Of a DNA stretch of 64,000 nt, positions 27,082-35,738 are shown piece by piece; the stretch's first letter is position 1; each line of letters begins with the position of its first letter. A model generated the notes under the pieces. The model worked only from the letters and a program-made list of their open reading frames with translations, did no database searches and was not told the origin of the DNA. Position numbers and translations under genes: made by a program. The stretch comes from DATNPX01 sp036702975. GTDB taxonomy: Bacteria > Cyanobacteriota > Vampirovibrionia > Obscuribacterales > Obscuribacteraceae. The stretch lies in NCBI GenBank assembly GCA_036702975.1, contig DATNPX010000012.1, forward strand, positions 124,001 through 188,000, in the 5' to 3' direction.

Positions 27082-27984
27082 TTACTTTCTTCTGCGAGAT
27101 TTCTTTCCTGAACTGACTTTGGCTTTGCGCTCTCTGGCTGCAGCCATGCTCGTGCACTTCTCTGAATCTTCATCGTTGCTCGTTTCTGGTTCGATGAAAA
27201 TATCCGCCGGTAGCGAGATAGGTTCAAGTTCCGTTGGTTCGGCAACTGCTGGTGCTACGGCATCAATTTTGACAATCTCCTCGAGCGCTGCGATTGTTTC
27301 GGAATCTTCCGAAAGTGCATCACCTGGATCACAGAAGCTAATCTTGTTACCAGCAAAGCGAGTTAATAGCGGGAACTTAGCGGCCAGTCCCTTCGGCTCT
27401 GCAGTCTCTTTGACTTCGTTGATGTTTGTGAAAAGAAGAGTGTTGATATCGTCGGTGTGACCAGTGAGGAAATCTTTCAATTGAGCTTCGGAGGCGGCAT
27501 TAAGCGGCCGATATTCGACTTGATATTCTGCTTCGCCTGCATACTCAGTTTCGCCATCGTAAGCGGTGGCAAGCTCCTCAGTTGAGATTGCAGGATAACA
27601 ACCGGAAGCTTGGCGCTCTTCGTGCGCTCTTCTTACAGACTCGATTCTGTCTGAAAGAGCTTTTTCCTTTTTCGGTTGATGGTCTTCTTTTGTGTACCAT
27701 CTCGTCAAGGCTTGTCTATCACGCGATTTGCCATTCATAACGCGGAATGAAGAGAGCATCGAACCACTCGTTTGAACTTTTTCCGGTTCTGCCACCGCTA
27801 CCGTGCCGGCGACAGGTACGATCGGATCGATTGAGCCACCAGCGGCCTGATATGCAAATCTCATGCTTACGAGGCGATGCCTCATTTGGCCAACTTCTTT
27901 CCAGTCTATTTTGTCTTGTTTTCCCGGGAAGAACATATCGAGCCAGTGAAGGCAGTTGATAATGCGGTCAATCAATATATTCAC
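27082..27984 (-). CDS. Hypothetical protein, acidic with a basic tail
   Basis: I do not recognise this protein. The frame could begin at GTG 28047, but a GTG at 27984 has AGAAGG nine bases before it and starts NILIDRIINCLHWLDMFFPGK, so I take that one (about 300 residues). It has no membrane segment. The middle is hydrophilic with many Glu and Asp; the end is KKSRRRK. It lies nine bases before the membrane-SRPBCC gene and is probably cotranscribed with it. A cytoplasmic partner of that membrane protein is only a guess from position. Confidence 0.55.
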   Translation of the reverse strand: MNILIDRIINCLHWLDMFFPGKQDKIDWKEVGQMRHRLVSMRFAYQAAGGSIDPIVPVAGTVAVAEPEKVQTSGSMLSSFRVMNGKSRDRQALTRWYTKEDHQPKKEKALSDRIESVRRAHEERQASGCYPAISTEELATAYDGETEYAGEAEYQVEYRPLNAASEAQLKDFLTGHTDDINTLLFTNINEVKETAEPKGLAAKFPLLTRFAGNKISFCDPGDALSEDSETIAALEEIVKIDAVAPAVAEPTELEPISLPADIFIEPETSNDEDSEKCTSMAAARERKAKVSSGKKSRRRK

Positions 27985-28324
27985 GAGACATACCCTTCTA
28001 AGTTGCGCAGATCTGAGACACGTACATCCCCGGAAAACCCGGTTCACTACCTGCTCGATTTATGAAAATAACCTTAGTCCGTTGATCCTGCTTAGTCAAC
28101 TAAATACTTGCTCCGGACACGTGTTTACCGCACGAGTTTGAGGAGCTTTCGCTGCAATTCGCTTAGCAAAGTGCTGGAAAGTCTGATCTGGCTTCAGTGG
28201 GGAGATTCCCAGTTTATTTGCAAAGATTAAGCCGGCTGGACTAATACCTTTCTAATTTGTAGCAGGTGTTAATAGTGAGGTTTGTTGTCGTTCGCATTCA
28301 GCACTCTAGTAGGTTATGGCCGAG
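27985..28324. other. Intergenic region between nurA and the hypothetical gene
   Basis: Both flanking genes are on the minus strand. Apart from possible upstream start codons of the hypothetical gene I see no coding frame, hairpin with T-run or clear repeat. A promoter for the downstream minus-strand unit is expected here but no strong -35/-10 pair stands out. Confidence 0.4.
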
Positions 28325-29515
28325 TTAAACGAAACCGATTCGCTTGCGATTCTCTTTAGGGCTTGTACGAATCTTGGGCAACCCAAGATTGACCATGTGT
28401 GTCGCGAGCAGCTCAAAGAACTTCTGTCTCTCCGATCCACGGATGATGGCCAGGTGATGTGCTTCCGAGAGGCAGACTGGATAACCCATCCCTTTTCCAG
28501 CTTGAGAAAAGGCGACACTAAAACCTCTGTCCAGCAGATCTTTCTCCTCAAAGAGCCAGTGGGGAAATTCCAATCGCGCAATCTCTGTACCGACGTTCAA
28601 ATAGCTGAAACAAATTCGGTCTCCAGCCTCCCATCTCCGCGTAACCTCAGCATCGGAAAGAAAGACTGGAGCACGTTGTCCTTTTTGCAATGAGTCGAAA
28701 AAGAGTTGGCGGTCACTCAATGGCCATATGCGCGAACAGGGAAAATCTTCCTCGTTTATAGCACTACAATGTTGGCGGCAATCACTCAAATCATATGGAC
28801 AGAGCGCCACTCGTAGCATGTTGATTACGTCGGTGGCTCTGCTGTTGCTCAAATAACCGAATAAAGGAATACGGTGCTTTCTGAATAGATCCATCTCCGT
28901 CGACATTCTTTCAAGAAAACTCTTTTGATAGCGTTCCGAAAGTTTTTCTACCGACCAAGGAATCAAGGAGCCATCTACAAATGCAACAACAGGGGCACCT
29001 CGCTCCTGGCTTTTAATAGAGACTTGAGCCAACGTGCTGAGTTCAAGCAGGTTGCGCTCCAAGGAGACATATAGCTCATCGATATGGACACGCCGCCGGT
29101 CAACCAGTGGATACAAGTCGTCAGGTCGGTGGAAGAGGTGCGGATGCGTTTCAAGAACCGGCTTGGCATTGAGTCCGTAGCTAATCACTACGTAACCGAT
29201 ATTCAGCAAGTAACAGGTGTGCACTTCGTGATGGCTTGGCATGATCTGCGAGCCGTCTACTCCAACCACAGTCACTGGTGTCGTATATGGTGATACACCC
29301 AACGTCTGAGAAACTGATTCTAGCGGACGCGCCACTGGCCAAAGGACGCGTCCGGCGCTGGCAGTCACCTTCTCAACAAACTCCTCAGGTGCTGCGGCAA
29401 TTTTGCTTATTGCTTGTTCCCCAGCCTCGAGTTTTTCATCCTGCTCTTCTCGTTCTCTAAAGCTTTCGCGTCCGATTTTTTCTATCTGTCCGACCACTTG
29501 ATTGAGATCCAACAT
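28325..29515 (-). CDS. nurA: NurA-domain nuclease
   Basis: This is a 396-residue protein of the NurA family. The hallmark metal-site motifs are present: VVGVDGSQI near residue 83, VVAFVDGSLIPW near 175, and the C-terminal EAHHLAIIRGSERQKFFELL. NurA is a 5'-3' exonuclease and single-strand endonuclease that works with the HerA translocase in archaeal DNA-end resection. No HerA gene lies next to it here. It is divergent from the HTH/zinc-ribbon gene. Family call is good; activity is not shown. Confidence 0.85.
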   Translation of the reverse strand: MLDLNQVVGQIEKIGRESFREREEQDEKLEAGEQAISKIAAAPEEFVEKVTASAGRVLWPVARPLESVSQTLGVSPYTTPVTVVGVDGSQIMPSHHEVHTCYLLNIGYVVISYGLNAKPVLETHPHLFHRPDDLYPLVDRRRVHIDELYVSLERNLLELSTLAQVSIKSQERGAPVVAFVDGSLIPWSVEKLSERYQKSFLERMSTEMDLFRKHRIPLFGYLSNSRATDVINMLRVALCPYDLSDCRQHCSAINEEDFPCSRIWPLSDRQLFFDSLQKGQRAPVFLSDAEVTRRWEAGDRICFSYLNVGTEIARLEFPHWLFEEKDLLDRGFSVAFSQAGKGMGYPVCLSEAHHLAIIRGSERQKFFELLATHMVNLGLPKIRTSPKENRKRIGFV

Positions 29516-29606
29516 ACCGGCACGTCCTTAAGCTAAGGTTGATTTGAACGCTCGAGCACGCGTTCGACGAGATTCGACACCATTCAAGTTACCAGCTTTT
29601 TTATCG

Positions 29607-29621
29607 ATAGTAATGTACTAT
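29607..29621. promoter_or_regulatory. Inverted repeat ATAGTA-ATG-TACTAT, possible operator
   Basis: This perfect 6+6 inverted repeat with a three-base centre lies between divergent nurA and the HTH regulator, about 87 bases before the regulator start. Right after it TTTGCTTGT occurs twice (29621-29629 and 29633-29641). Position and symmetry fit autoregulation by the HTH protein, which is inference. Confidence 0.4.
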
Positions 29622-29707
29622 TTGCTTGTGATTTTGCTTGTAATCGAAACTGCGTTCAAACCCGGGATAACCTGCTGCTTTTGAATTGCACGACGTGGAG
29701 GCACCTC

Positions 29708-30172
29708 TTGTCGAAACGACTTGGTCCGATACCTGCCGATGTGGTTCTGGCATCGACATTGGCTCAGCGAATATTTCAGTTGCGTGAGTTTCGCAATCTG
29801 ACGGTTAGGGATTTAGCCAAGGCTAGTCGATTTTCAATCAAGCGGATCGAAGAACTTGAAGCTGGTATGGAGACATGGCTGTCTGCCGCCGACCGACAGC
29901 TTTTAGCGAAAGCGCTCAACGTAGAGGCGATTGTTTTACAGGAAGTTGAAGACCGTGCTCTTCTTAGTGAGACGGACCAATCTAAAAGCTTCCTAGAAGA
30001 CAAGCGGCGAGAAGTTGTGCGCTCAATAATTAATGGTGCAAGAGACCTTGAATGTCCTGAATGCTCCGGGCCGCTCAAATGTTCGATTCAGCAAGGATTT
30101 GATTTGGAGAACAAGGAAGTAATCATGGCCCGGGCTTTCTGTACAAAGTGCCCTTTTGTTATTCATGGTTAG
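29708..30172 (+). CDS. HTH (XRE-type) regulator with C-terminal zinc ribbon
   Basis: The frame extends to a TTG at 29681, but the TTG at 29708 has GGAGG six bases before it (29697-29701), giving 154 residues. An XRE/Cro helix-turn-helix is seen at about residues 15-70 (LAQRIFQLREFRNLTVRDLAKASRFSIKRIEELEAGMETW, in pieces). The C-terminal part has two CxxC knuckles, CPEC and CTKC, about 33 residues apart. Fusion of an XRE domain to a zinc ribbon suggests a DNA-binding sensor. It is divergent from nurA and convergent with the Clp N-domain gene. Target unknown. Confidence 0.75.
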   Translation: MSKRLGPIPADVVLASTLAQRIFQLREFRNLTVRDLAKASRFSIKRIEELEAGMETWLSAADRQLLAKALNVEAIVLQEVEDRALLSETDQSKSFLEDKRREVVRSIINGARDLECPECSGPLKCSIQQGFDLENKEVIMARAFCTKCPFVIHG

Positions 30173-30183
30173 CAAGAGCGCCT

Positions 30184-30202
30184 CACTAATTCTTCATTAG
30201 TG
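30184..30202. terminator. Hairpin between convergent genes
   Basis: CACTAAT and ATTAGTG form a 7-bp stem with a five-base loop. A longer-range inverted repeat (AAGAGCG near 30175, CGCTCTT near 30249) brackets it. There is no T-run, so factor-independent termination is doubtful. Confidence 0.3.
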
Positions 30203-30254
30203 TTAGTGCGTAAAGACTAAGCATATGAATGCTTAAGTACGCATGCACGCGCTC

Positions 30255-31406
30255 TTAGGCGGAGATGGGGTGTTTAACAAAACACTGACGTATTGTCTCA
30301 TCCAGGCGATTTTGCAGATTCTGCAAGCGCTGAGTAATCTCCAAGCGGCGTTTCTGAAGACTCAAAAGATGTTTGCGGCGGTGGTCATCCATCGCTTCGG
30401 CAAAGAGATCGTGCAAGGCGATCTCCTCGCTTTGAGTCCACCACAGGTCTTCGATTACGCTACCAATGAGGTCATGCTCGGCATCATTGAGCATCTGATT
30501 TAAAACGCGGTATTCATTGCACCACAGGTGTTCGATCGTTGCGCGGACATCAGTTCTCATGCTTTGCGCACCCGAAGAGACTATTGATGCAGACATCTCT
30601 TTGTCTAAAGTACCTAGTCGCACTGCCAGCGAGCGTAACGTCTCTTCGAGAAGATATCGCTGAAAGCCGACCTGAGTGGCCAGAAAATCACCCAGATAGC
30701 TAACGCAGACCATGTGTACCAGTTGCGGGCGTCCAATCATCCTTGCTTGTGGAGTGCGGCTGCGAATTGACAGGTTCTGCAAGGCATCGGCACAACTTTG
30801 GTAGCGTCCGACAAGAAACGCCATACCGTCTTTTATGGTTTCCTTGAAATTTGGTGCAGTCTGAGTGTTCGTGCAATCAACCGCAAGAATCTGCATAACT
30901 TGGCGGCGCAAGAAAGTCAAGTTGACACTCAGCTCTTCAAAGACTTTATTGGCGCCGGCTTCCGGAAGGTCGATGATCGCAAGCAGTAGATGCGCTTGCG
31001 TCATTTCGTCCTGGCCAAGAAACAGCGAATACTCTTCAGCGCGCTTAAATGCTTCTACTACTTGGTGACTGAACAGTGGACCGGCATACTGATCTGGCGG
31101 CAATGCCAGGCGCTCTTTGACGTCTTCAACCGGATTACTGTCTTCTGAGAAAACGGTTTCAGTCTCGCGAACGTCTAATCTGAATCTCTCGCGAATCTCT
31201 TTCTCCGCCGCTTCAGCGTTAATGTTCATGGAAGCCAGGCTTCGACTGGCGACGTCATCGGCACCGGTAGCCATGTTGGCGACCATCACCAGAAGCAAAT
31301 GGTCTGTGCAAATCCAACGGCTCTTGAACTCTTCGCAGTACTCGAAAGCCTCGCGGACAACGCGTAAGAGCGCTTCACTGCTTCTTTCAAAAACGGCTTC
31401 AAACAT
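30255..31406 (-). CDS. Free-standing Clp N-domain protein
   Basis: This is a protein of about 383 residues starting at ATG 31406 (GGAG seven bases upstream; a TTG at 31418 is less likely). The first 160 residues hold two Clp N-repeats (ERSSEALLRVVREAFEYCEE with TDHLLLVMV, and HQVVEAFKRAEEYSLFLGQ with TQAHLLLAII), as in ClpA/ClpC adaptor- and substrate-binding domains. No Walker A or AAA+ module follows; the C-terminal half is all-helical and unrecognised. It may compete for, or deliver substrates to, a ClpC ATPase. That role is inferred from ClpS-like and plant ClpT-like logic, not seen here. Confidence 0.75.
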   Translation of the reverse strand: MFEAVFERSSEALLRVVREAFEYCEEFKSRWICTDHLLLVMVANMATGADDVASRSLASMNINAEAAEKEIRERFRLDVRETETVFSEDSNPVEDVKERLALPPDQYAGPLFSHQVVEAFKRAEEYSLFLGQDEMTQAHLLLAIIDLPEAGANKVFEELSVNLTFLRRQVMQILAVDCTNTQTAPNFKETIKDGMAFLVGRYQSCADALQNLSIRSRTPQARMIGRPQLVHMVCVSYLGDFLATQVGFQRYLLEETLRSLAVRLGTLDKEMSASIVSSGAQSMRTDVRATIEHLWCNEYRVLNQMLNDAEHDLIGSVIEDLWWTQSEEIALHDLFAEAMDDHRRKHLLSLQKRRLEITQRLQNLQNRLDETIRQCFVKHPISA

Positions 31407-31572
31407 CCGGCTCTCCAATATTTCTCTAGATGCGGTCTTGACAACCGCCGGCGGTCCGACACCAATCCGTCAACCAAGCGTTCGGATGGCAACCGTCTTC
31501 AGAATAGCAAGGCCAAGGCTAAGAATCCACGTGTACAATGCTCTCTTACTAGCAAAGAAAGGGCAAACTGTT

Positions 31573-32436
31573 TTGAAAATCCTCATCTGCAACGACGATG
31601 GTATACACGCTGAAGGCATTCGAGTGCTGGCGGAATGGTTGGCAAGAAAACCCGAGCACGAAGTTTACGTCGTCGCGCCGGAGCAAGAACGCAGCGCGAC
31701 AGGTCACTCACTGACGTTGCACAAGCCTTTACGAGTTGAGCCCGTAACACCTCCCGGAAATGTCAAGGGAGCGTGGCTTACCAATGGCACCCCCAGCGAC
31801 TGCGTTAAATTGGCGGTAATGGAGGTGCTTCCTTGCCGTCCCGATCTTGTTATTTCGGGCATTAATCATGGTTCTAATTTGGGAAGCGAGGTACTTTATT
31901 CCGGAACCGTAGCGGGTGCGATGGAAGGTGCGTTTTTAGATATTCCAAGCATCGCTGTCAGCCAAATAACCGACCACAAGATGGTTATGCACTATGATGC
32001 CGCTGCTGAAGTGATTCTGCGTTTGGTTACTGCCTATCCGAGAGCCCACCTATCCAAACACAGCCTTCTGAACGTAAATATTCCAAACCTCCCTTTTGCT
32101 GAATTGAAGGGCACACAAATCACCGAACTAGGAGTGAGGCTCTACAACGACAAATTCGAGAAGCGAATCGATCCGCGCGGACGGTCGTACTATTGGTTGG
32201 CCGGTACAGCAATCGAAGCGGACGAAACTGAGCATAGCGATGCCTGGGCCGTCCGGCAGAAGATGGTGTCGATCACGCCGATATCTTTCAACATGACTGA
32301 CCGAAAGACGATGGAAAAACTTCTTCATCTGCATGATATTAGCTCGCTTCTACAAAACGGCGGCAGCCACACGCCAGCCGACAAGAATGAATCGACAAGC
32401 ACCGCAACTCACTCTGATGCGAAGAAAGAGCGTTAA
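31573..32436 (+). CDS. surE: 5'/3'-nucleotidase SurE
   Basis: Translation is taken from TTG 31573, where the family sequence begins (MKILICNDDG); an open frame upstream is non-coding overlap with the opposite gene. Metal-site D8 and D9, S41 in SATGHS, NGTPSDCVKL, and SGINHGSNLGSEVLYSGTVAGAMEG with N98 are all present. SurE removes phosphate from nucleoside 5' and 3' monophosphates and acts in stress survival. At 287 residues it is slightly longer than usual because of a Ser/Thr/Lys-rich tail. The next gene starts eight bases after its stop. Confidence 0.95.
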   Translation: MKILICNDDGIHAEGIRVLAEWLARKPEHEVYVVAPEQERSATGHSLTLHKPLRVEPVTPPGNVKGAWLTNGTPSDCVKLAVMEVLPCRPDLVISGINHGSNLGSEVLYSGTVAGAMEGAFLDIPSIAVSQITDHKMVMHYDAAAEVILRLVTAYPRAHLSKHSLLNVNIPNLPFAELKGTQITELGVRLYNDKFEKRIDPRGRSYYWLAGTAIEADETEHSDAWAVRQKMVSITPISFNMTDRKTMEKLLHLHDISSLLQNGGSHTPADKNESTSTATHSDAKKER

Positions 32437-32444
32437 ACGATCAA

Positions 32445-33158
32445 ATGGCAGAGGTTGCGATTGGATTAGATCCTGATGCCGCGATTAAGCAGATCTTTCG
32501 CGATCCTTCGTGGAAGCTCGTTCTTGGTACAGGATCTGTGATCAATGCAACGGCGCTTGTGCTCTTAGGAACAGGCAGCTGGTCGCTGCCATTGCTGCCG
32601 GTGGCATTCCTACTCTGGGCGGCAGCCCAGGGGTATCTTCTGAAAGTGGTGCGTGCGTGCATAGCCTATCCCGAAAGCGGCCTGCCTGAGTGGTCGAATT
32701 GGGCCGATTTGTTGATATCAGGTTTGACGTGGCTCGCTTTCATTTGCGTTCAGGTAATTCTAGCTTTATCCGTGGTTTACTTTTCGCTCGTCATCGGCGC
32801 CATGCGCGGTTTTCTCAATGCACTGACGCCACAATTTCCGATCTGGGCCTATTCAACGATCGCGGCCAATGCTCTGGTGTTTTTCATTGCCACTTTTTTC
32901 CTGCCTTTGCTGATGGCAAACTTTGCCGAGCAAGAGCGGGTTCCAGCAGCCCTAGCCGTGCCTACTGCGATGAAGCGTTTGCTGAAATCGCCCGAGCAAT
33001 TTCTGCTGCTTTGGCTACTGAGCATGGGCGTCTATGCCATCGCCATAATTGTGCCGCTATTCACACTGATAGGTGTGATGTTCATTCCACTCACCACATT
33101 TGTGGCCAGCTTGCTGAACGCCATAATGTTGGCTCAAGTGTGGCGGTCGACAAAGTAA
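32445..33158 (+). CDS. DUF4013-like integral membrane protein
   Basis: This is a 237-residue protein with five or six membrane segments. The loop after the second segment, AAAQGYLLKVVRACI followed by ESGLPEWSNWADLLISGL, matches the pattern of DUF4013 proteins (GY-x-x-RV-x-R ... LPxWxxWxxLxxxGL). It is cotranscribed with surE (eight-base gap). Its stop codon abuts the stop of the convergent gene, leaving no room for a terminator. Function unknown. Confidence 0.75.
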   Translation: MAEVAIGLDPDAAIKQIFRDPSWKLVLGTGSVINATALVLLGTGSWSLPLLPVAFLLWAAAQGYLLKVVRACIAYPESGLPEWSNWADLLISGLTWLAFICVQVILALSVVYFSLVIGAMRGFLNALTPQFPIWAYSTIAANALVFFIATFFLPLLMANFAEQERVPAALAVPTAMKRLLKSPEQFLLLWLLSMGVYAIAIIVPLFTLIGVMFIPLTTFVASLLNAIMLAQVWRSTK

Positions 33159-33725
33159 TTAGTGTGCGGTGACGGTTTTCAATCGCCCGTCGCGAAGCAG
33201 CCAAACAGGATGTGCTTCATTCACAGCTCTTAGTAAAAATGGCTTGGTTCCGCGAGAGTGAGTAGATCCCGCAGGTAAATTGGAAACGCTATCATCGCGT
33301 TTTATGCCAAGTTTTACGAGCGACCAATTGTAGAACTCGGTCACTTTCGGAGATGCTGCTTTCCAGAACATTTTCATTTGCTTCTGCCACTCATCTAATG
33401 TTCGCTCGAGTTTCTCTTGACTGAACTCAGACGCTCTTGCTGGCGTCTTTGAGTTTGAGAGAGCTCCGCTTGCTCGGTCCATCTTATTAACTTTACTTAT
33501 GAGAGCGACAGTCGTCGGCTGGCTATGACCCTGTGACTTTTTGTCCTTGGCGCTCCTGGAAGGGTCAGGCACGGTGATCGAATAGTCAGCCCCATAAGCG
33601 GAGGAGACACCCAGAAGCGGTGCACTGTGCGGCGATTCAGCCATTGCTCCAATGCCGGTCAGCAATAGGAGTGCCGCCAGTAGGAGGCTGCCAATCGTGC
33701 TCGTGTCGAATTTGTATCGCAACAT
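33159..33725 (-). CDS. Exported protein of unknown function
   Basis: From ATG 33725 the protein has about 188 residues and a signal peptide (MLRYKFDTSTIGSLLLAALL, cleavage near AMA). The frame also permits ATG 33794, which would put 23 residues before the signal; neither has a Shine-Dalgarno site. The mature part is basic and hydrophilic with a helical segment EFSQEKLERTLDEWQKQMKM and no known motif. It converges with the DUF4013-like gene without a gap. Confidence 0.55.
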   Translation of the reverse strand: MLRYKFDTSTIGSLLLAALLLLTGIGAMAESPHSAPLLGVSSAYGADYSITVPDPSRSAKDKKSQGHSQPTTVALISKVNKMDRASGALSNSKTPARASEFSQEKLERTLDEWQKQMKMFWKAASPKVTEFYNWSLVKLGIKRDDSVSNLPAGSTHSRGTKPFLLRAVNEAHPVWLLRDGRLKTVTAH

Positions 33726-34237
33726 TGTTTTTGATGAAAGATTCAAGTTGGAAAAAATTATCGCATTCGCCCAGCTAGCTTCCGCTATCAGCATTTTTAA
33801 TACTGGAATCGTATGGTGCTAGCCCTATACAGGACGGAAGTAGAGAAAACGACCGAAACGCCCAATGGTTGATTAATTCACGACATTAATCGAATCTAAT
33901 CGTATAATTTCACCAGTCTCTTGAAGACCGCAATAATCGCTACCAGAAGGGGTTGCGAAGACGGCAAGGCGTCCGTTCGTATGGTAGGATCGTCTTGATT
34001 TCATATGGAAATGCTCGCCACTCTGCCGAGTTTCTCTTTTCTTGGTTATGGAAGAACCCCCCAGTAGCAGCAATTCACCCAATTCGGACGAACCTCCTCA
34101 ATGGTATTCGTTACGATTTTTGGCACGCAGGGCTTTGGCGAGTTTATTCAAAGTGTCGAGTTCGGAACTCTCTGAGTGCTCGGCACTTCTTTGTATGCCG
34201 TACTAGTTAAATAAAAAGGAGAGCGGCACCACAGGCA
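33726..34237. other. Intergenic region with two doubtful short frames
   Basis: This 512-base stretch separates the exported protein gene from the CNNM/HlyC gene. Two short frames overlap on opposite strands. On the minus strand an ATG-started 43-codon frame ends at 33873 (MKSRRSYHTNGRLAVFATPS and onward). On the plus strand a 52-codon frame starts at 34048 (MEEPPSSSNSPNSDEPPQWY and onward) and ends at about 34206. Neither has a good ribosome site. AGGAG at about 34217 lies too far from the next ATG to be decisive. No terminator or strong promoter is evident. Confidence 0.3.
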
Positions 34238-35716
34238 ATGGTGCCAATTGCTATTTTTCAACTACTTATAATTCCTGTGTTTATTCTTCTGAACGGCTTT
34301 TTCGTAGCCGCTGAAATGTCGCTCGCCCGTGTCAGAAGAACTCGTATCGACCAGCTTGCTGAAGAAGGAAGCAAGGCCGCTCAACTTGCTCAAAAGTCCC
34401 TGGATGATCCTGAGCGATTCATATCTGCCTGTCAGTTAGGCATCACAGTCGCCACCCTGGCATTGGGTGCGGTCGGTGAGTCTGCTTTCGCCGATGATTT
34501 GGCAAACATGATGGTGTCTATTGGCGGAGCACAACATTGGACCGCTCAGGCTGTCAATCTTTCTAAACTTGCCTGTTTCGCTTTTGCATTCGGTTTGACT
34601 GCCTTCTTCCAGACAGTGCTTGGTGAGTTGATCCCTAAGACTTGGACGTTTGACCGAGCGGAGTCGGTCATTCTCATGTTGATAGGACCAATGGAAGGGT
34701 GGTGCCAGCTGACCGCTCCTGTCATCGGGTTGCTGAACTACTCGACTGAGTCCATTCTCAAATTGTTGCGCGTGCAGGAGCCGTCTCGCCGGCACTTTGT
34801 GCATTCAGAAGAAGAACTGAAAATGCTTGTGTCTGCAAGTCACGAAGAGGGCGTTTTGCAGCCCGAAGAAGAAGAGATGCTTCACTCCGTGTTTGACTTT
34901 TCAGACACGGTCGCCAACGAAGTTATGACTCCCCGTGCGGATATGATCTGCGTATCGGCTGACAGTTCGATCAAAGAATATACGGAGCTGGTGATCAAGC
35001 ACGGTCACTCTCGAATTCCTGTCTATGAAGGTGACATGGACAATATCTTTGGTTTGATTCACATCCGAGATGGACTGCGTTGCCTGCTCGAAAATCATAA
35101 TGACGCTAAAGTTCGAGATTTCGCTCGTAAGATCTTGATCGTGCCAGAGAACAAAAATTTGGGCGATCTGCTGACTGAGATCAAGAAGTACAAAACACAT
35201 ATGGCTATCGTTGTCGATGAATACGGTAGCACTCGCGGCTTAGTCACCCTAGAAGACTTGCTCGAGGAGCTTGTCGGAGATATCGCCGACGAGCATGACG
35301 TCGTACTCGATACAATCCAATATCAACCGGATGGTTCGATAATTCTCGATGCCAAAATCTCCCTTGATGAAGCCAATGAGAAACTCGATCTCAAAATCGA
35401 AGATGAAGACTACAACACCCTTGGCGGACATGTATTCGGTTTGATAGGTCATGAACCAAGGCAGGGCGATGAAGTTAAGACCGACAATTACCGTCTAATC
35501 ATTGAAGAATCCGACCGCCACCGAATTTTGAAACTGAGGTTAATCGCTCTTGGCGAGACCGTAGAGGTTCATGAAGGAGACAAAAACGGTCATCATCGCG
35601 ATAAGTCAGAAAAGAGTGACAGATCAGACAAATCGGATAAGACCGAGAAGACTGACAAAAACAGCCCCGCGCACGGCTCTAGAGAGGCTATCTCCAAAAC
35701 CCACGGGGGAAGCTAG
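34238..35716 (+). CDS. CNNM/HlyC-type transporter (DUF21 - CBS pair - CorC_HlyC)
   Basis: This is a 492-residue membrane protein. DUF21 (about 5-195) holds three to four membrane segments with the family motifs LNGFFVAAEMSLARVRRTR and FQTVLGELIPKTWTF. A CBS pair follows (VMTPRADMICVSADSS to LVTLEDLLEELVGDI, about 225-350), then the CorC_HlyC FAD-like domain (about 360-440). The hydrophilic tail has DKSEKSDRSDKSDKTEK repeats. Family members export or regulate Mg2+ (CNNM, MpfA) and were once called haemolysins. The ribosome site is unclear. rsmA starts 22 bases after its stop. Confidence 0.92.
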   Translation: MVPIAIFQLLIIPVFILLNGFFVAAEMSLARVRRTRIDQLAEEGSKAAQLAQKSLDDPERFISACQLGITVATLALGAVGESAFADDLANMMVSIGGAQHWTAQAVNLSKLACFAFAFGLTAFFQTVLGELIPKTWTFDRAESVILMLIGPMEGWCQLTAPVIGLLNYSTESILKLLRVQEPSRRHFVHSEEELKMLVSASHEEGVLQPEEEEMLHSVFDFSDTVANEVMTPRADMICVSADSSIKEYTELVIKHGHSRIPVYEGDMDNIFGLIHIRDGLRCLLENHNDAKVRDFARKILIVPENKNLGDLLTEIKKYKTHMAIVVDEYGSTRGLVTLEDLLEELVGDIADEHDVVLDTIQYQPDGSIILDAKISLDEANEKLDLKIEDEDYNTLGGHVFGLIGHEPRQGDEVKTDNYRLIIEESDRHRILKLRLIALGETVEVHEGDKNGHHRDKSEKSDRSDKSDKTEKTDKNSPAHGSREAISKTHGGS

Positions 35717-35738
35717 TCATTACTGAACGACGGAAACC

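Noticed and set aside
28316..28693. Plus-strand frame of 125 codons over the end of nurA
   Set aside because: It lies antisense to conserved NurA motifs and has no ribosome site.
31117..31572. N-terminal extension of SurE of about 150 residues
   Set aside because: The segment is antisense to the Clp N-domain gene and has no SurE homology; the family start is the TTG at 31573.
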